DNA of 64,000 bases from Epiperipatus broadwayi (lineage: Eukaryota; Onychophora; Udeonychophora; Euonychophora; Peripatidae): positions 16,919,490-16,983,489 of the forward strand of contig JAQFVV010012400.1 in the NCBI GenBank assembly GCA_028023455.1. The letters run 5' to 3'. How positions within the stretch are numbered: position 1 is the stretch's first letter; each line of letters starts with the position of its first letter. This document shows, piece by piece, positions 35,909 through 46,585 of the stretch. Both the position numbers and the translations under genes were made by a program. A model generated the notes under the pieces. The model saw nothing but the letters and a program-made list of their open reading frames with translations, ran no database searches and had not been told where the DNA came from.

Positions 35909-38299
35909 TAAATTAAGGAATTTGTGGGTCTTTAGTACATTTATTTGGCATTAATATGAGCAATCGGTTCTATTATTTCACTCTAGAGCCATCTATTGTA
36001 AGTTTGGGTAACCAAATGGATGTAAGATGATAGTGCAAACCTATTTCTCAGATATTTTGTGGCTATTTGTCTATATTGGTGATAAATATTTGATTTGCAC
36101 ACACACACTTCTGACTTCTATATATAAAAATCTTTCATAAAAATAAGTTTGAATTTATGTTTTCTGTATCATTTTAATGGTTGACTTATTTGTAAACAGA
36201 GTTGGATAGCAAATCCATGGCTACTTATGAATATTTTTCTTTTTACCTTTGACTTTTATAACGACTTATTTAATAAACTAAATATGGAGTTCTCTTGTCT
36301 TTTGAAGTTTCTCCCATTGAAATATTATCATATTTTAAGTTATTTGTTCAAATTGAATATATATACCTACTGGATTCTGAATAGATTGAGTGCAAATCAT
36401 ATAGAAATGATTCGTTTGCTTTTTCAAATGTTTTCTTAGAAATTTTTTTCAAAAAGTTTATAAGTAAACATTTTATGTAGACGTTTTGGCAACAATCTTT
36501 TGTGTATTTTCATGGAATTTCTGGTTTAGATGAAGTTTATGTTCAAGTTCATATCATGATTCCATTACGCAATTTCCTTTTCAAATTTTGTACTTCATCT
36601 TTTTACATTAATGTATCATTTAATTTTGCTTTAGCAACATATTATTTTATGTTTCAAGTAATCTTTTTAAATTTATCTATGACTATAACTCTCTTAATTA
36701 ACATCATCATACCTCACACATCAACATGACTCTCTTCAAGGTCTCGTCCTCTTTAAAGACTATATTACTTTTTTTTTTTTTTACTTTTCTCTGCTTTTAC
36801 TTTTTACTTTTTTAAATAAGTAACTTTTTCATCTATTCTTTTTCAATACTGTACTTTCATATTTTGAATTTTTTTTTTAAACTCTTTTCTGAAACCATAT
36901 TCCCTAAATATTTGTAGTTTTTTTTTGTTTATCTAATCATCTAAGTCTCACTCATTTCCACTCTAAACAAAACTTTTAACAGATCTCTCAAATATTGCGT
37001 TCCAAAATAACCAATTTTATTAAAATAAAAAATAGCTGAATAGCTTTATAGCTTGAGAGTTTAACAAAGTTTGAACACTAGAAATGACAAAGAAGGGTAT
37101 AATCCATGGACCTTAAGTCCCAGAGTCTGTTATTCTACAGGCCACTTATTTGTATGTAAAAGGTAGCTTAGTCCACAGCTATTATTTTAATCTTTTTTGG
37201 TCAAAACTTTCATTACTAATTAAACAATTGCTAAGTATTTAAAAGTGCTGTCTTTATATTTTTTTCTTCAACTATCATTTAATTTTCTTTACCTATTTTT
37301 ACTGCTTTATCTGCACCAATTCTTCATTTCCATAAGCTAATTCTCAATGTTGACAACTTCTGCTATGAATATATTGTGTTCTCTGGCCAAAGATAGTAGA
37401 GTAAATATGCAACAGAATTAGTGTGATTTCATTTTAGCACTAATCATCAGAAATTATTTATTGCTGTCTGCCACTCTCTCAACACATTTTAAGTATATAA
37501 AATATGGGCTTACTTTAGTTTTAATAAGTTTCTGGGTCAATAAGATGCATAAGCCATCAACAAATTGATGTCATGAATTCCTCTTTCCCCAATAGCTTAT
37601 TGTCAAAACAGCAGAACCCATTTTCCTGTTTGAGAATAAATAATTTAATGCCTTTGTTTTATAACTTTTTCTAATATTTACCTTTTCTGTAAAAGCACCA
37701 TTTAATATCTTCCATCATATATGTGTACGAATGTAGAATTCATTTTATTACAATTATTTTTCCACTTCAATAATCAAATTCACTTTATTAAATGCCGTTC
37801 CACTTCCTGTTTTGCACATCTCACTACTACTTCTCACCAACTATTCCCTCTTCCTCCTTTGTAAGGTCAAAATATTCTTCAGACCAAAACACATCAAATC
37901 TTCTAGATGTAAGTCTATTCAAGGCTTTCAACAGTGACTTGACTACATGGAAAATTAATCCAATTGATTGTAAAATCATTATGCCTTTTAGATCTTTAAT
38001 GTAATCATAATTATTGAAATAAAATCAAGTAGTAACTTTTTTGAATCATAAATTATATTTTGAAAAACTTATCAAATGCCTCCATTATGGAGAATCTTAT
38101 CGATTCTCTTAGGAGTTGTTAAGTTGATCTCATCTATGATTTTGCCCTCTTCCCTCATTATTGCAGAATTTATTTTATCATTATGTGACTGATCTTGTAA
38201 ATTAACAACCATCATGTAGTGATCTCTTCTTGTGTATATTGTTAGGAACAATTTTTTTTTATCTATTTCAGGGTCATCTATTAGAAGTTTAAGTAATCA
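35909..38299. other. No gene recognised
   Basis: AT-rich, with short hydrophobic + strand frames (36227-36729) that look like chance. On the - strand, 37800-38200 has a longer open reading (SRRFDVFWSEEYFDLTKEEE) that may be transposon-derived, but I could not assign it. Confidence 0.4.
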
Positions 38300-38460
38300 G
38301 TGAACCTCAAATGGTAGTTCTATTGTATCCACTTGTCCACACTATTCACTGATGAAGGCAATAAGCCAAAAACTAATCCAGGAATAACGTTAGTATAGGA
38401 ATAAATTTGAATATAAAAGCTTCACCATCTAGTATCTATTAATTACCGAAGCGTCCTGGT
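38300..38460 (+). mobile_element. Hammerhead-bearing element, copy 3
   Basis: CTGATGA at 38349-38355 and stem II GGC/GCC are intact, but the GAAA box has become AAAA (38369) and the triplet is ATC. The bases after it no longer pair with stem I. Downstream sequence (AAAAGCTTCACCATCTAGTA) still matches copy 1. Ribozyme inactive by inspection. Confidence 0.65.
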
Positions 38461-38475
38461 CTTCTTTAATACTTT

Positions 38476-38566
38476 TTTTTTTCATACGTCAAATGCGTTG
38501 AAAGCGAACCTAGGACAGCTGCTTGGAAGGCAGCTATGCTAACCACTAGGCCACCAACGCTTGACC
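38476..38566 (-). mobile_element. tRNA-Gly-derived SINE
   Basis: On the - strand the body GCGTTGGTGGCCTAGTGGTT...AACGCA keeps the length, acceptor stem and anticodon loop (CTGCCTTCCAAGCAG, anticodon UCC) of a glycine tRNA. Changes in the T-arm break pairing. A short tail TTTGACGTATG and poly(A) follow. It is flanked by 13-bp duplications TCTTTAATACTTT (38463-38475 and 38567-38579), so it is a retroposed copy and not a tRNA gene. Confidence 0.85.
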
Positions 38567-38579
38567 TCTTTAATACTTT

Positions 38580-39306
38580 ATCATCTCATTCACACAAATT
38601 ATATTCTTTGCACCTTTTTCAGTATAGCAACATTTTTTATTCTTAACATATCTTTTGCTTTAATTTAGTTATACATATTCGAAAACTATTGTTTATTTTC
38701 TAAAGTATTCACACATAATCTGAGTGGATATGATGAATTCTGAAAAATAATATTGCCATTGAAATATTTTTTTCTCTCTCAGTCGATCATTTAAGATGTG
38801 GAAGAGAAAATGATCGTCTAATAAACTTTTATCATGTCAATGATCTTCTTTTTTTTTCTTTTGATCTTTTTTTATTGCCAATACAATGTTTTTAACAATT
38901 ACATATCAAAACACACAAAGAATAAATCATGCGCACAGGAATTAAACTGTAGCATATCTCATATACTGCATGTATATAAAGTTTTCCTGAAAGTTATGTA
39001 AAACAGATTAGTGGCTTACGTCAAAGAAGTATGGCGAATGTTCAAGCTGGTTTCAAGAATTATCAAAGAACAAATGATATCATTATTGATGTACGCTCAC
39101 TATATTATTCCTAGAGTAAAAAAAAAATCATGCTTTTTTATATTGTTCTAAAATATATAACTGATTTTTAAAATTTATTTCTGAACGAAATATTTAATAA
39201 TATTTTAAAATTTAATCTTTTTATTTTCATTAAAAGATTAAAATTGTATTATATAGTATAATAATATAAAAAACAGAGAGAGGGCAGCACTTTCTAACGA
39301 TTTCTG
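38580..39306. other. AT-rich spacer, no gene
   Basis: Nothing recognised before the start of LINE copy C. Confidence 0.5.
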
Positions 39307-42300
39307 GAACATTCGGTATGGGAGGGTATAAATAGAAAAGAAAAAGGGGTCGTGGTATAGGTGTTGTATCAAAAAAATACTTAAATATTGTTAAATATCA
39401 AGAACATTTGTGGTTTGAAATAAGGTTGGGTAGACAAGAGTGGATGGTGGCTATAGTTTATATAGCCACCTGAGATAGTCAAACTATAATGGAGTGAAAC
39501 AGTAGCATATATGAATGCCTATTTAAGGAGAAAAGGGGAAGAGAATAATGTTTATAGGGGATATGAATGGACATATTGAAGAAATTGATGGTATAGATAA
39601 TAAGAATGGACAGCTTTTGAAGAAATTTTGTCAGAGAATGAATTTGAGCATTGGAAATTTATCAAATATTTATGATGAACAATACAGTTGGTCTAGAAAT
39701 AATATATTTCACACGATAAATTATATATTAGTAGAGAAAGAGGGAATGAATAAAGTACAGAAAATTAAGGTGTTTGATAATGGAGACAGAATATGTACTA
39801 GTGATCATAACTTCATTATAATAGAAATGGTTAGTAATGTGATGGATAGAGAATAGAAATAAAAGTAGAAACAATAGTGAAAGATGTGGATGGAGAGTGA
39901 ATGATAAAAATAAGTTGGAAAAGTATAAAATACAAGTTGAAGAAACCATGGAGGAGTTGGTTGGGGATGAGTATAAAGACTGGTGTGATGAAATAGAAAA
40001 AGTGGCAAGTAGGGTTTTAGTTGAGAATATTCAGAAGAATAAAAGTAATAAAAAAAATGAGAATTAGTGTAAAAGAGAGGAAAGAAGCATTCAGAGAATA
40101 TAAGTGTGCTATTAAGAACAAAAAAAAAAGTGAAAAATATATTAATGCTAAATGGGAAAAGTACTTAGAAAAGAAGAAGTTGGCTAAAATAGATAATTAT
40201 AAAGAGAGAATAAAATTGAATAGTAAATTGTTGGAGGATATTAATAAAAGTGGAAGAGATGGGAGTAAAAAAATTTGGAATTACATTAAAAGGAAAAATG
40301 TAGGAGAGAGATAGTATTACTAGATGATGAGGGAATAGAGTTTAGCTCTAGAGAAAACTTAGAGAGAATCTTAAATAGATATGTAATGGATATAGAAAAG
40401 ATGTTAGATGTGAAGAACAGAGTGATAGAAAACATGAAAGCATATAGTAATGGGATTATTAAGTTTACAAAAAATGAACTGAATGAGGCAGGGAAGAAAT
40501 TGAAAAGTGGAAAGGCAAAACGTTTAGATGGATGGGCAGCAGAGATGATAATTAATTTAGGGCATAGGGCAAAAGTAAAGCTATTATCCTGTTTTAATAA
40601 GATGGCAGATAAGAGTTTTTTCCAGGTAGTTGGAGTAATGCAAGAGTAAGATTATTATTTAAAGGAAAGGGTAAGGATCATAGAAAGTTAAACAATTATA
40701 GATCGATAGCGGTAACATCAGTTTTATAAAAAGTTTTCTCATATATGGTGGCTGGAAGAGTTGCAAAATGGATGGAAGAGAATAATGTAGTGGGGGAAAT
40801 GCAAGGAGATTTTAGATCAGATAAGTATATAGGAGATAGTTTATTTGTAGTTACACAACTTACAGATATGAATAGGAATTCAGATAGATAGTTATATATA
40901 AATTTTATAGATATAGAGAAGGCATATGATAGAGTAAATAGAAATAGATTATGGGTAAGTTTAGCAAATTTGGTAATTGATGAAACTTTAGTGGATATTA
41001 TTAAGAAAATTATATAAAAATAATTACTATACGTATCAATTAGGGGATATAGAATCAGTTAAAGTTAAAAATGGAGTGGGACTAAGGCAAGGATGCCCTA
41101 TGTCACCTATTTTGTTATATTTGAGTGAAATGGAGAGAGCAATAGAAAGACTAGGAAGAGAGATAGAGATACTGTTAATAGTTGGGAGTATATACTTTGT
41201 CAGATCTTTCTCTTTTTTTTGTGGATGATGTCTTTCTGTGTGCAGAAATAAGATATGGAACTTATGCTGAGAATATGCACAAGGGTGGGTAAAGAGATGG
41301 GAATTAAATTTAGTAAAGAAAAATCAAATATAATAATGGTTAAGACTGGGGAAAGAGAAGATGTAGATTTTTTATTGGGGGATATAAAGTTAAGTATGGT
41401 GAATAGATAGAGTTATTTGGGAATATCTTAAGTAATCAGAAAAATTACTTTGATGAATGGGAGAAAAAATTGATAAATGAAGCAAAGAAAAGAAAGGGAT
41501 TGATAAAGAAATTAACAGTGTTTTCATATAATAAATATGATGTAGCTAAAATTGTATGGAAGGGAGTTGCAGTAGCAGGGTTAATATATGGTAATGATGC
41601 GTTGTGTTAGTAAAAAGGTATTAGATTACTTAGAAAAAGTACAAAGAGAAGTAGGAAGACATGCATTAAATGCAGATGTGTGGACAGCAAAGGAGACAAT
41701 TCAAGGAGGAATGGGATGGTCAAATTTTTATATGAGAGATTCAAAAAGTAAAATGAAAATGTTTGGTAGGTTGCAGTTTATGGATAATAAAAGAGTAGCC
41801 AAAATAGTATTTAACTGGGTTATGAGTAAAGGGCAGGCAACTATATGGGCAAGAACGATAATGCTGTATGCAAAAGATTTGGATAAAGAATTTATATCAG
41901 TACACTTGTACAAAATATGGGATTAGGCTAGAATTTTTGTGTCATAGTGACAAAGAATAAGGTAGAAGAATAGATGCATTAATAAAGAATAGGGAGTTGG
42001 AGAACTAGTATGGAGAGTAAAAAGAGTTTAAATATATTTAGAAGTAAATGGAACATTGGTGCAAGTTAATTTATGATAATAGCAAGAAAAGTAGTTTATT
42101 GTTTAAGGCTCAAATGGGATCTTAAGCAACAAGAGAATATACACGTAAATGGAAAAATATGGATGATTTAGTCTGCAAATTGTGTAAGGAAGGCATAGGA
42201 AATATTAGGCATCTGTTAATTGAATGTAAATGCTTGAAAGCAGAAAGAGTACAAATAATGAAGTTATGGAAGAATAAATATGAACAAAGTGATTATACAG

Positions 42301-42530
42301 AAAGTGGATTATTGGTTTTTATGCTGGGTTTGGGAAAAGATATGGGGGATTTAGATATAAAGGCCTTAGAGTTGACAAGGATTATGTTGTGGAAATAAGA
42401 TGGAGCAGATTATGGGAAAATTTAGGGCAAGGAATGGAAAGGGAAGGCAAAATGATTAACAGGCTTGTCTGGGTATAGTTGCCGAGAGATTCCTGACTCC
42501 GTTTAAGGAGAAGTCACAGGGCATAAAACA
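39307..42530 (+). pseudogene. APE-type LINE family X, copy C (endonuclease plus reverse transcriptase)
   Basis: This is the most complete copy of the family. From the left, an apurinic-type endonuclease has LWFEIRLGRQEW, GDMNGHIEEIDG (39548 on), IGNLSNIYDEQYSWSRNN and the C-terminal TSDHNFIIIEM. A lysine-rich linker (40021-40314) follows. The reverse transcriptase has LRQGCPMSPILL near 41085 and FVDDVFLCAE near 41220 (YADD position). A thumb-like region has VQREVGRHALNADVWTAKET (41588-41926). The C-terminal knuckle CKLC...H...C is at 42171-42230. Most stops are single-base changes, so the order is clear but the copy is dead. It is truncated before the endonuclease start and ends in a short (AC)n. 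The clade is not assigned. Confidence 0.8.
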
Positions 42531-42619
42531 ACAAAACACACACACACGTTCAGATGGGGAAAAGATTTGAAATAATTATATATATATATTTTGTAAGAAA
42601 AGGATTATATATATTAGAT

Positions 42620-44760
42620 TGGAATTATGAATCAGAGTAACACGTAAGAGAGGCATCAAGAAAGACTGTCTTGTATGCAATATTTTTATGGACACTAAAG
42701 GAACCATTAAAATTAAATGTAGGATAAAACGTTCTAAATCTAGATACTATTTAATAAAAAAATACATATTACCAGTATTATTTTTTGCTTATGATATGAT
42801 TCTTTTTTTGTTAATGACAAAGAAAAAAAGAATAGGTTACATAAAACCTTAAAAAAAAGGAAGAAAATAGGTACCAAATTTAGTAAAGAAAAATTCAAAA
42901 CATTTATAGTTAATAAATTAGCAAATGAGTAAAAAAAAGAAGAAGGGAGAAATGCAAAAATACTGCCCTGGGGGGTGGGTGTTAAAGTTAGTAATAAAAT
43001 AAAATGTATATCAGAATAAGAAATGAATTTGAAAAGCAAAAAGGATAGATTAAAAAATTGGGATATCTCATAATTCTAGAACAGAAAAACGGGGAGCAAC
43101 AAATACAACGTGCTGACATTTTTTCTGTTGTTTATTGCGATTTCGAGTGCATAGAAAAATTAAAAAACAGTAGATGAAAGTGTTAGAAGCTGAAAAGTCA
43201 TAAATTATAGAAATAGTTCCCCGTGAATTAATTTTTAACAAAGCAACAAGAAGGGGTGTTTCCACTCTAAGTGAGAAATCCCGGGCAGATACATTGTACA
43301 GAATATTCATTCATAAACATTTGTTTTTAAATTAATTTGTTCAAAACCAGTCATATTTATAACATTGTTATTGCACCAATAATATTTCGCTCTGCATTTA
43401 TTTATGTTTATCATTCGATTAAACGTAGAAACAACATATTTAAAGTACGCGAATGTTTGCTTTATCCGGCTATAATTTTTAATTATTCCACTCACAGCAA
43501 AGCTCAAAATAAAATTGAAATGTTACACAATTAAGATTTTTTTAGTATATTTTAATGTTATAAACAGGGTTGGTCCTATAAGTGAGATGCCTATAGGACC
43601 AATGAAAAGAGACATTACAAATATGCTAATTTTTGTTGAACATATTTTTAAAATTAGAATCACTCAGAGTAAGAAATGAAAACATTTCCACACAATATAC
43701 CTCTGATAGAGCAGCATCTAAGTCACTAGAATTTTAGCTCTAATAATCAGAAGCACTAATAAGGAGAACATTGCTTTTTTTTTTTTGTAAATATGTAATT
43801 ATATGGTTATACTATTATAGTTTTCATTTTCATCATGAAAATGATTTTGTAAAAAAAAGTCATGTAACATTGAAACAGTAAAATCCTTTAAAACATATTT
43901 TTTTATCTCTTTGTTTAGAAGATCATTTCGCCTTTTCAATAATTTTAAAATATGCAGTTTTTAAAGGCCTACCTCGGTCATAAAAATTGATTGATCAGGT
44001 CCTGGCCATGATCTAAAACTATACATTATAAACAAATAACAATAAAAGGTTTTCATAACAAATTAGACAATTTGCTGTCCTGATGCAGGACTTATATTAG
44101 AACTACCCCGGTTAAAACAGAACTCATAGTATTCCTAGATTATTTACTTGTAAAAAATAAAAAATCTTATGGAAAAACCTGGTCTCACTTATGGAAATGT
44201 CAATAAATCAAATATATGTCATAAACACACACAACTTCAAATAAGATACAAATTATGCATAAGGGAAAAGTATATGGACAGCAGATGATAAAATAGAAAG
44301 ACCATCATTTTATATAAGAAATGCAAATCAAAGACATTTGGGAATTTACAATTTGATGAGTACAGATTATTAATTTTTAATTGAAAGAGATATAGCAGGT
44401 AATGAAATTGACAGGGATTATATTATTCTATACTAATACAAAAATTAAAATGAACATTCCAAAAAAATGTTAGATGTATAAAGTGAGGTTGTGCTCATTC
44501 TAGTGATTGGGAAAGATAAAAAAATTGATGTGAAAGTATGGTAATGTTATGAAGTTAAAAATACATAAAAAACAACAAGCATCTACTTATATGATATCAA
44601 AGCAAAACCATTATTGAAACTAAAAATATTTGATATAATAGTAGACGAAGTGAATTAATATTAAAGCTAAAAGCCAAACTAAGAAGTTTTAAATTTGTCA
44701 TGTGATTTATGTGGAATAGAAAAGTTTAGGTTAAAATTTTGTAATATTGATATGCATAAC
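42620..44760 (+). pseudogene. APE-type LINE family X, copy D, split by an insertion
   Basis: An older copy. Near 42850-42900 KIGTKFSKEKFKTFIVNK matches MGIKFSKEKSN of copy C. Near 44265-44330 VWTADDKIERPSFYIRN matches VWTAKETIQ...NFYMRD. In copy C these points are about 360 bp apart, but here about 1.4 kb, so roughly 1.05 kb was inserted between about 43078 and 44165. Trace cysteine-region sequence continues to about 44740. Confidence 0.6.
43078..44165 (-). mobile_element. Penelope-like fragment inserted in LINE copy D
   Basis: On the - strand near 43410 the DNA reads ATGCAGAGCGAAATATTATT, matching all but two or three bases of the GIY-YIG coding stretch at 26880-26905 (CRAAYYG there, CRAKYYW here). 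The fragment sits exactly where LINE copy D is interrupted. Two overlapping small - strand frames (43068-43507) come from it. The catalytic GIY-YIG region is badly damaged. The outer ends are approximate. Confidence 0.55.
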
Positions 44761-45390
44761 TTTTGTATAAATAAATGTTTATGTATGTATATGTGGTTTA
44801 ATCAATATGTAAAAAGCTTATTGCATTCTCAAGTATTTGTATGTTAAATGTGGTAAATACAGAAGTGTATACATCAATTTGCACCAATCATGTATATGTT
44901 TATAATAAGTCCGAATATTATATAGACACATAAATTGTGTATGTGAAGACATATTAAATAAATTTGATTTTAATACTGAATTGCAATTACTAACAGGAAT
45001 CACAAATACATAGCAATTAACTCGAAATGTTAATTTCATCTAATAGTGCGATAAACTTGAGACAATAGGAACCAAGGATATAAAACTTCCAGGCAATTGG
45101 TTCATTTGACTTTTGCTAGAACAAAAGATTTCTGTTATAAAGTGTAGAACAAAAGAATAAGTAATTAATAAGACACCACAACTTTGTTTATGTATGTCTT
45201 AGAGCTTTTTAAAATCATTAGATTAAGTTATTGTCAGCACAAATCCATATATGGTCAGTAAGCTAGACTATTATTCAATACATTTGGTAAGGGACTTGAA
45301 TTCCTTTCACATGAGGCGAAAGCAAGTCCAATTGTTATCAATATATATGTTTCTGTATTTAATTTTATTTACTAGTGCAGAGATAGTATG
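44761..45390. other. AT-rich spacer, no gene
   Basis: Nothing recognised. Confidence 0.5.
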
Positions 45391-45838
45391 TAATTAAACT
45401 GTTAAGGGTTTTTCATCCTAACACATACACTGCAGTTTTTTTAAAAATAATATCTCAACTATGACTTGTTGAGTATTGAAGAAACTCTCAAACTAAGGCA
45501 CAAGATAGAGACTTTTGAAAAGATGAGTGGCCATCTTATTTTTAAACCTATTTTCTAATTATATAGGCCAATCTAAAGCATCTCAGTTTAAGAGCGTGAA
45601 GATGTTTCTCCGTTCACTTTACTTCCATTATTTTCTTTCTGCATATTAACTCTCATGAAATATCGATCTGTATAATTAAAAAATAGGTTTAAAGACAGCC
45701 ACTCCTCTTTTCAAAAGTTTCTATCTTGTTTTAGTTTGAGAATTTCTTCAATACTCAACAATACATCATTGCCATATTATAAAAAACAGTACAGCGCATG
45801 TATTAGGGTGAAAAATCCTTACTGTTCAATTAATTTAT
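45391..45838. mobile_element. Foldback element with ~150-bp arms
   Basis: The left arm (about 45391-45560) and right arm (about 45680-45838) are inverted copies with roughly 85-90% identity. Shared blocks include TTGTTGAGTATTGAAGAAA, AACTTTTGAAAAGA and TTTAAACCTATTTT. The loop is about 110 bp. No ORF; target duplication unclear. Confidence 0.8.
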
Positions 45839-46019
45839 TGTAACATAAAATTCCACTAGTTTGTTAATTGACTTAAGGTCTTTATGTATATCTACCCCCC
45901 CCCCCATAAATATTGTTGTAAATTTGATGCTTGTCCAGTTTGACTTTCGATCAGAGATTTAAATTAAACCATGAATTGCAAGCTCTGGATAAATTATGGA
46001 AGCAAGTTAGTGTAAAGAA

Positions 46020-46160
46020 GTAAAAAAAAAAAAAACCCTAGCAGAAAGATTTGAATCTTAAGTCTTCACTGATAAAAGCAAAATTTAAACTTTAGAGATA
46101 GGGATCTTATAGCATTAATATAGTAGTCACTGATTACTCAAGCTTATTGTAGGTGATTCT
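46020..46160 (+). repeat. Decayed fourth copy of the hammerhead-bearing element
   Basis: TTCACTGATAAAAGC...AAAC...GATAGGGATCTTATAGCA...CACTGATTACTC follows the same order as copy 1 (CACTGATGAAGGC...AAAC...GATAGGGATTTTAGCA...CATTGATTACTC). Catalytic boxes are lost. Confidence 0.45.
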
Positions 46161-46458
46161 ACAATTAGATGGAGATAACTGTTTGTTTTATATGCTTTTG
46201 ATAAGTACTATAAGTTTATAAATCTGCAATTATTAAAAATACTCATTATAATACAGCTTACATTACCTGTGAGCCTTAGTATTTGTGGCATAGGTTAAAA
46301 CTAAATATTGTTTGTCTAAGATTAATGGTAAATATTGCACATGCTATATTAATTCATTTTTCTGTTGTATTTCACTTTGTTTACATTGACACAGTTACCA
46401 AGAATTTTTAAATTCACAGAATGCCCAGATCTTCATAGAAAAGCAGATATTTTGTAGT

Positions 46459-46565
46459 CTTGCGTTGTTAGCCGAGAGGTATCGCAGCCACCATGCAAGC
46501 AAGTAGTTGGTTGCAGACGATTGTGGGTTCGCGTCCCAGCCGATGCTATGACATATGAAAAAAAA
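46459..46565 (+). mobile_element. tRNA-derived SINE, copy 3
   Basis: Body CTTGCGTTGTTAGCCGAGAG...GGGTTCGCGTCCCAGCCGAT, tail GCTATGACATATG and poly(A). It is flanked by a perfect 20-bp duplication AAAAGCAGATATTTTGTAGT (46439-46458 and 46566-46585). Its internal part differs from copies 1 and 2, so it is a separate subfamily or an older source. Confidence 0.9.
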
Positions 46566-46585
46566 AAAAGCAGATATTTTGTAGT

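Noticed and set aside
36227-36729. Hydrophobic + strand ORFs
   Set aside because: Phenylalanine/isoleucine/leucine-rich readings of T-rich DNA, with no motif or splice context.
45893-45904. Run of C (about 12)
   Set aside because: A simple homopolymer with no associated structure.
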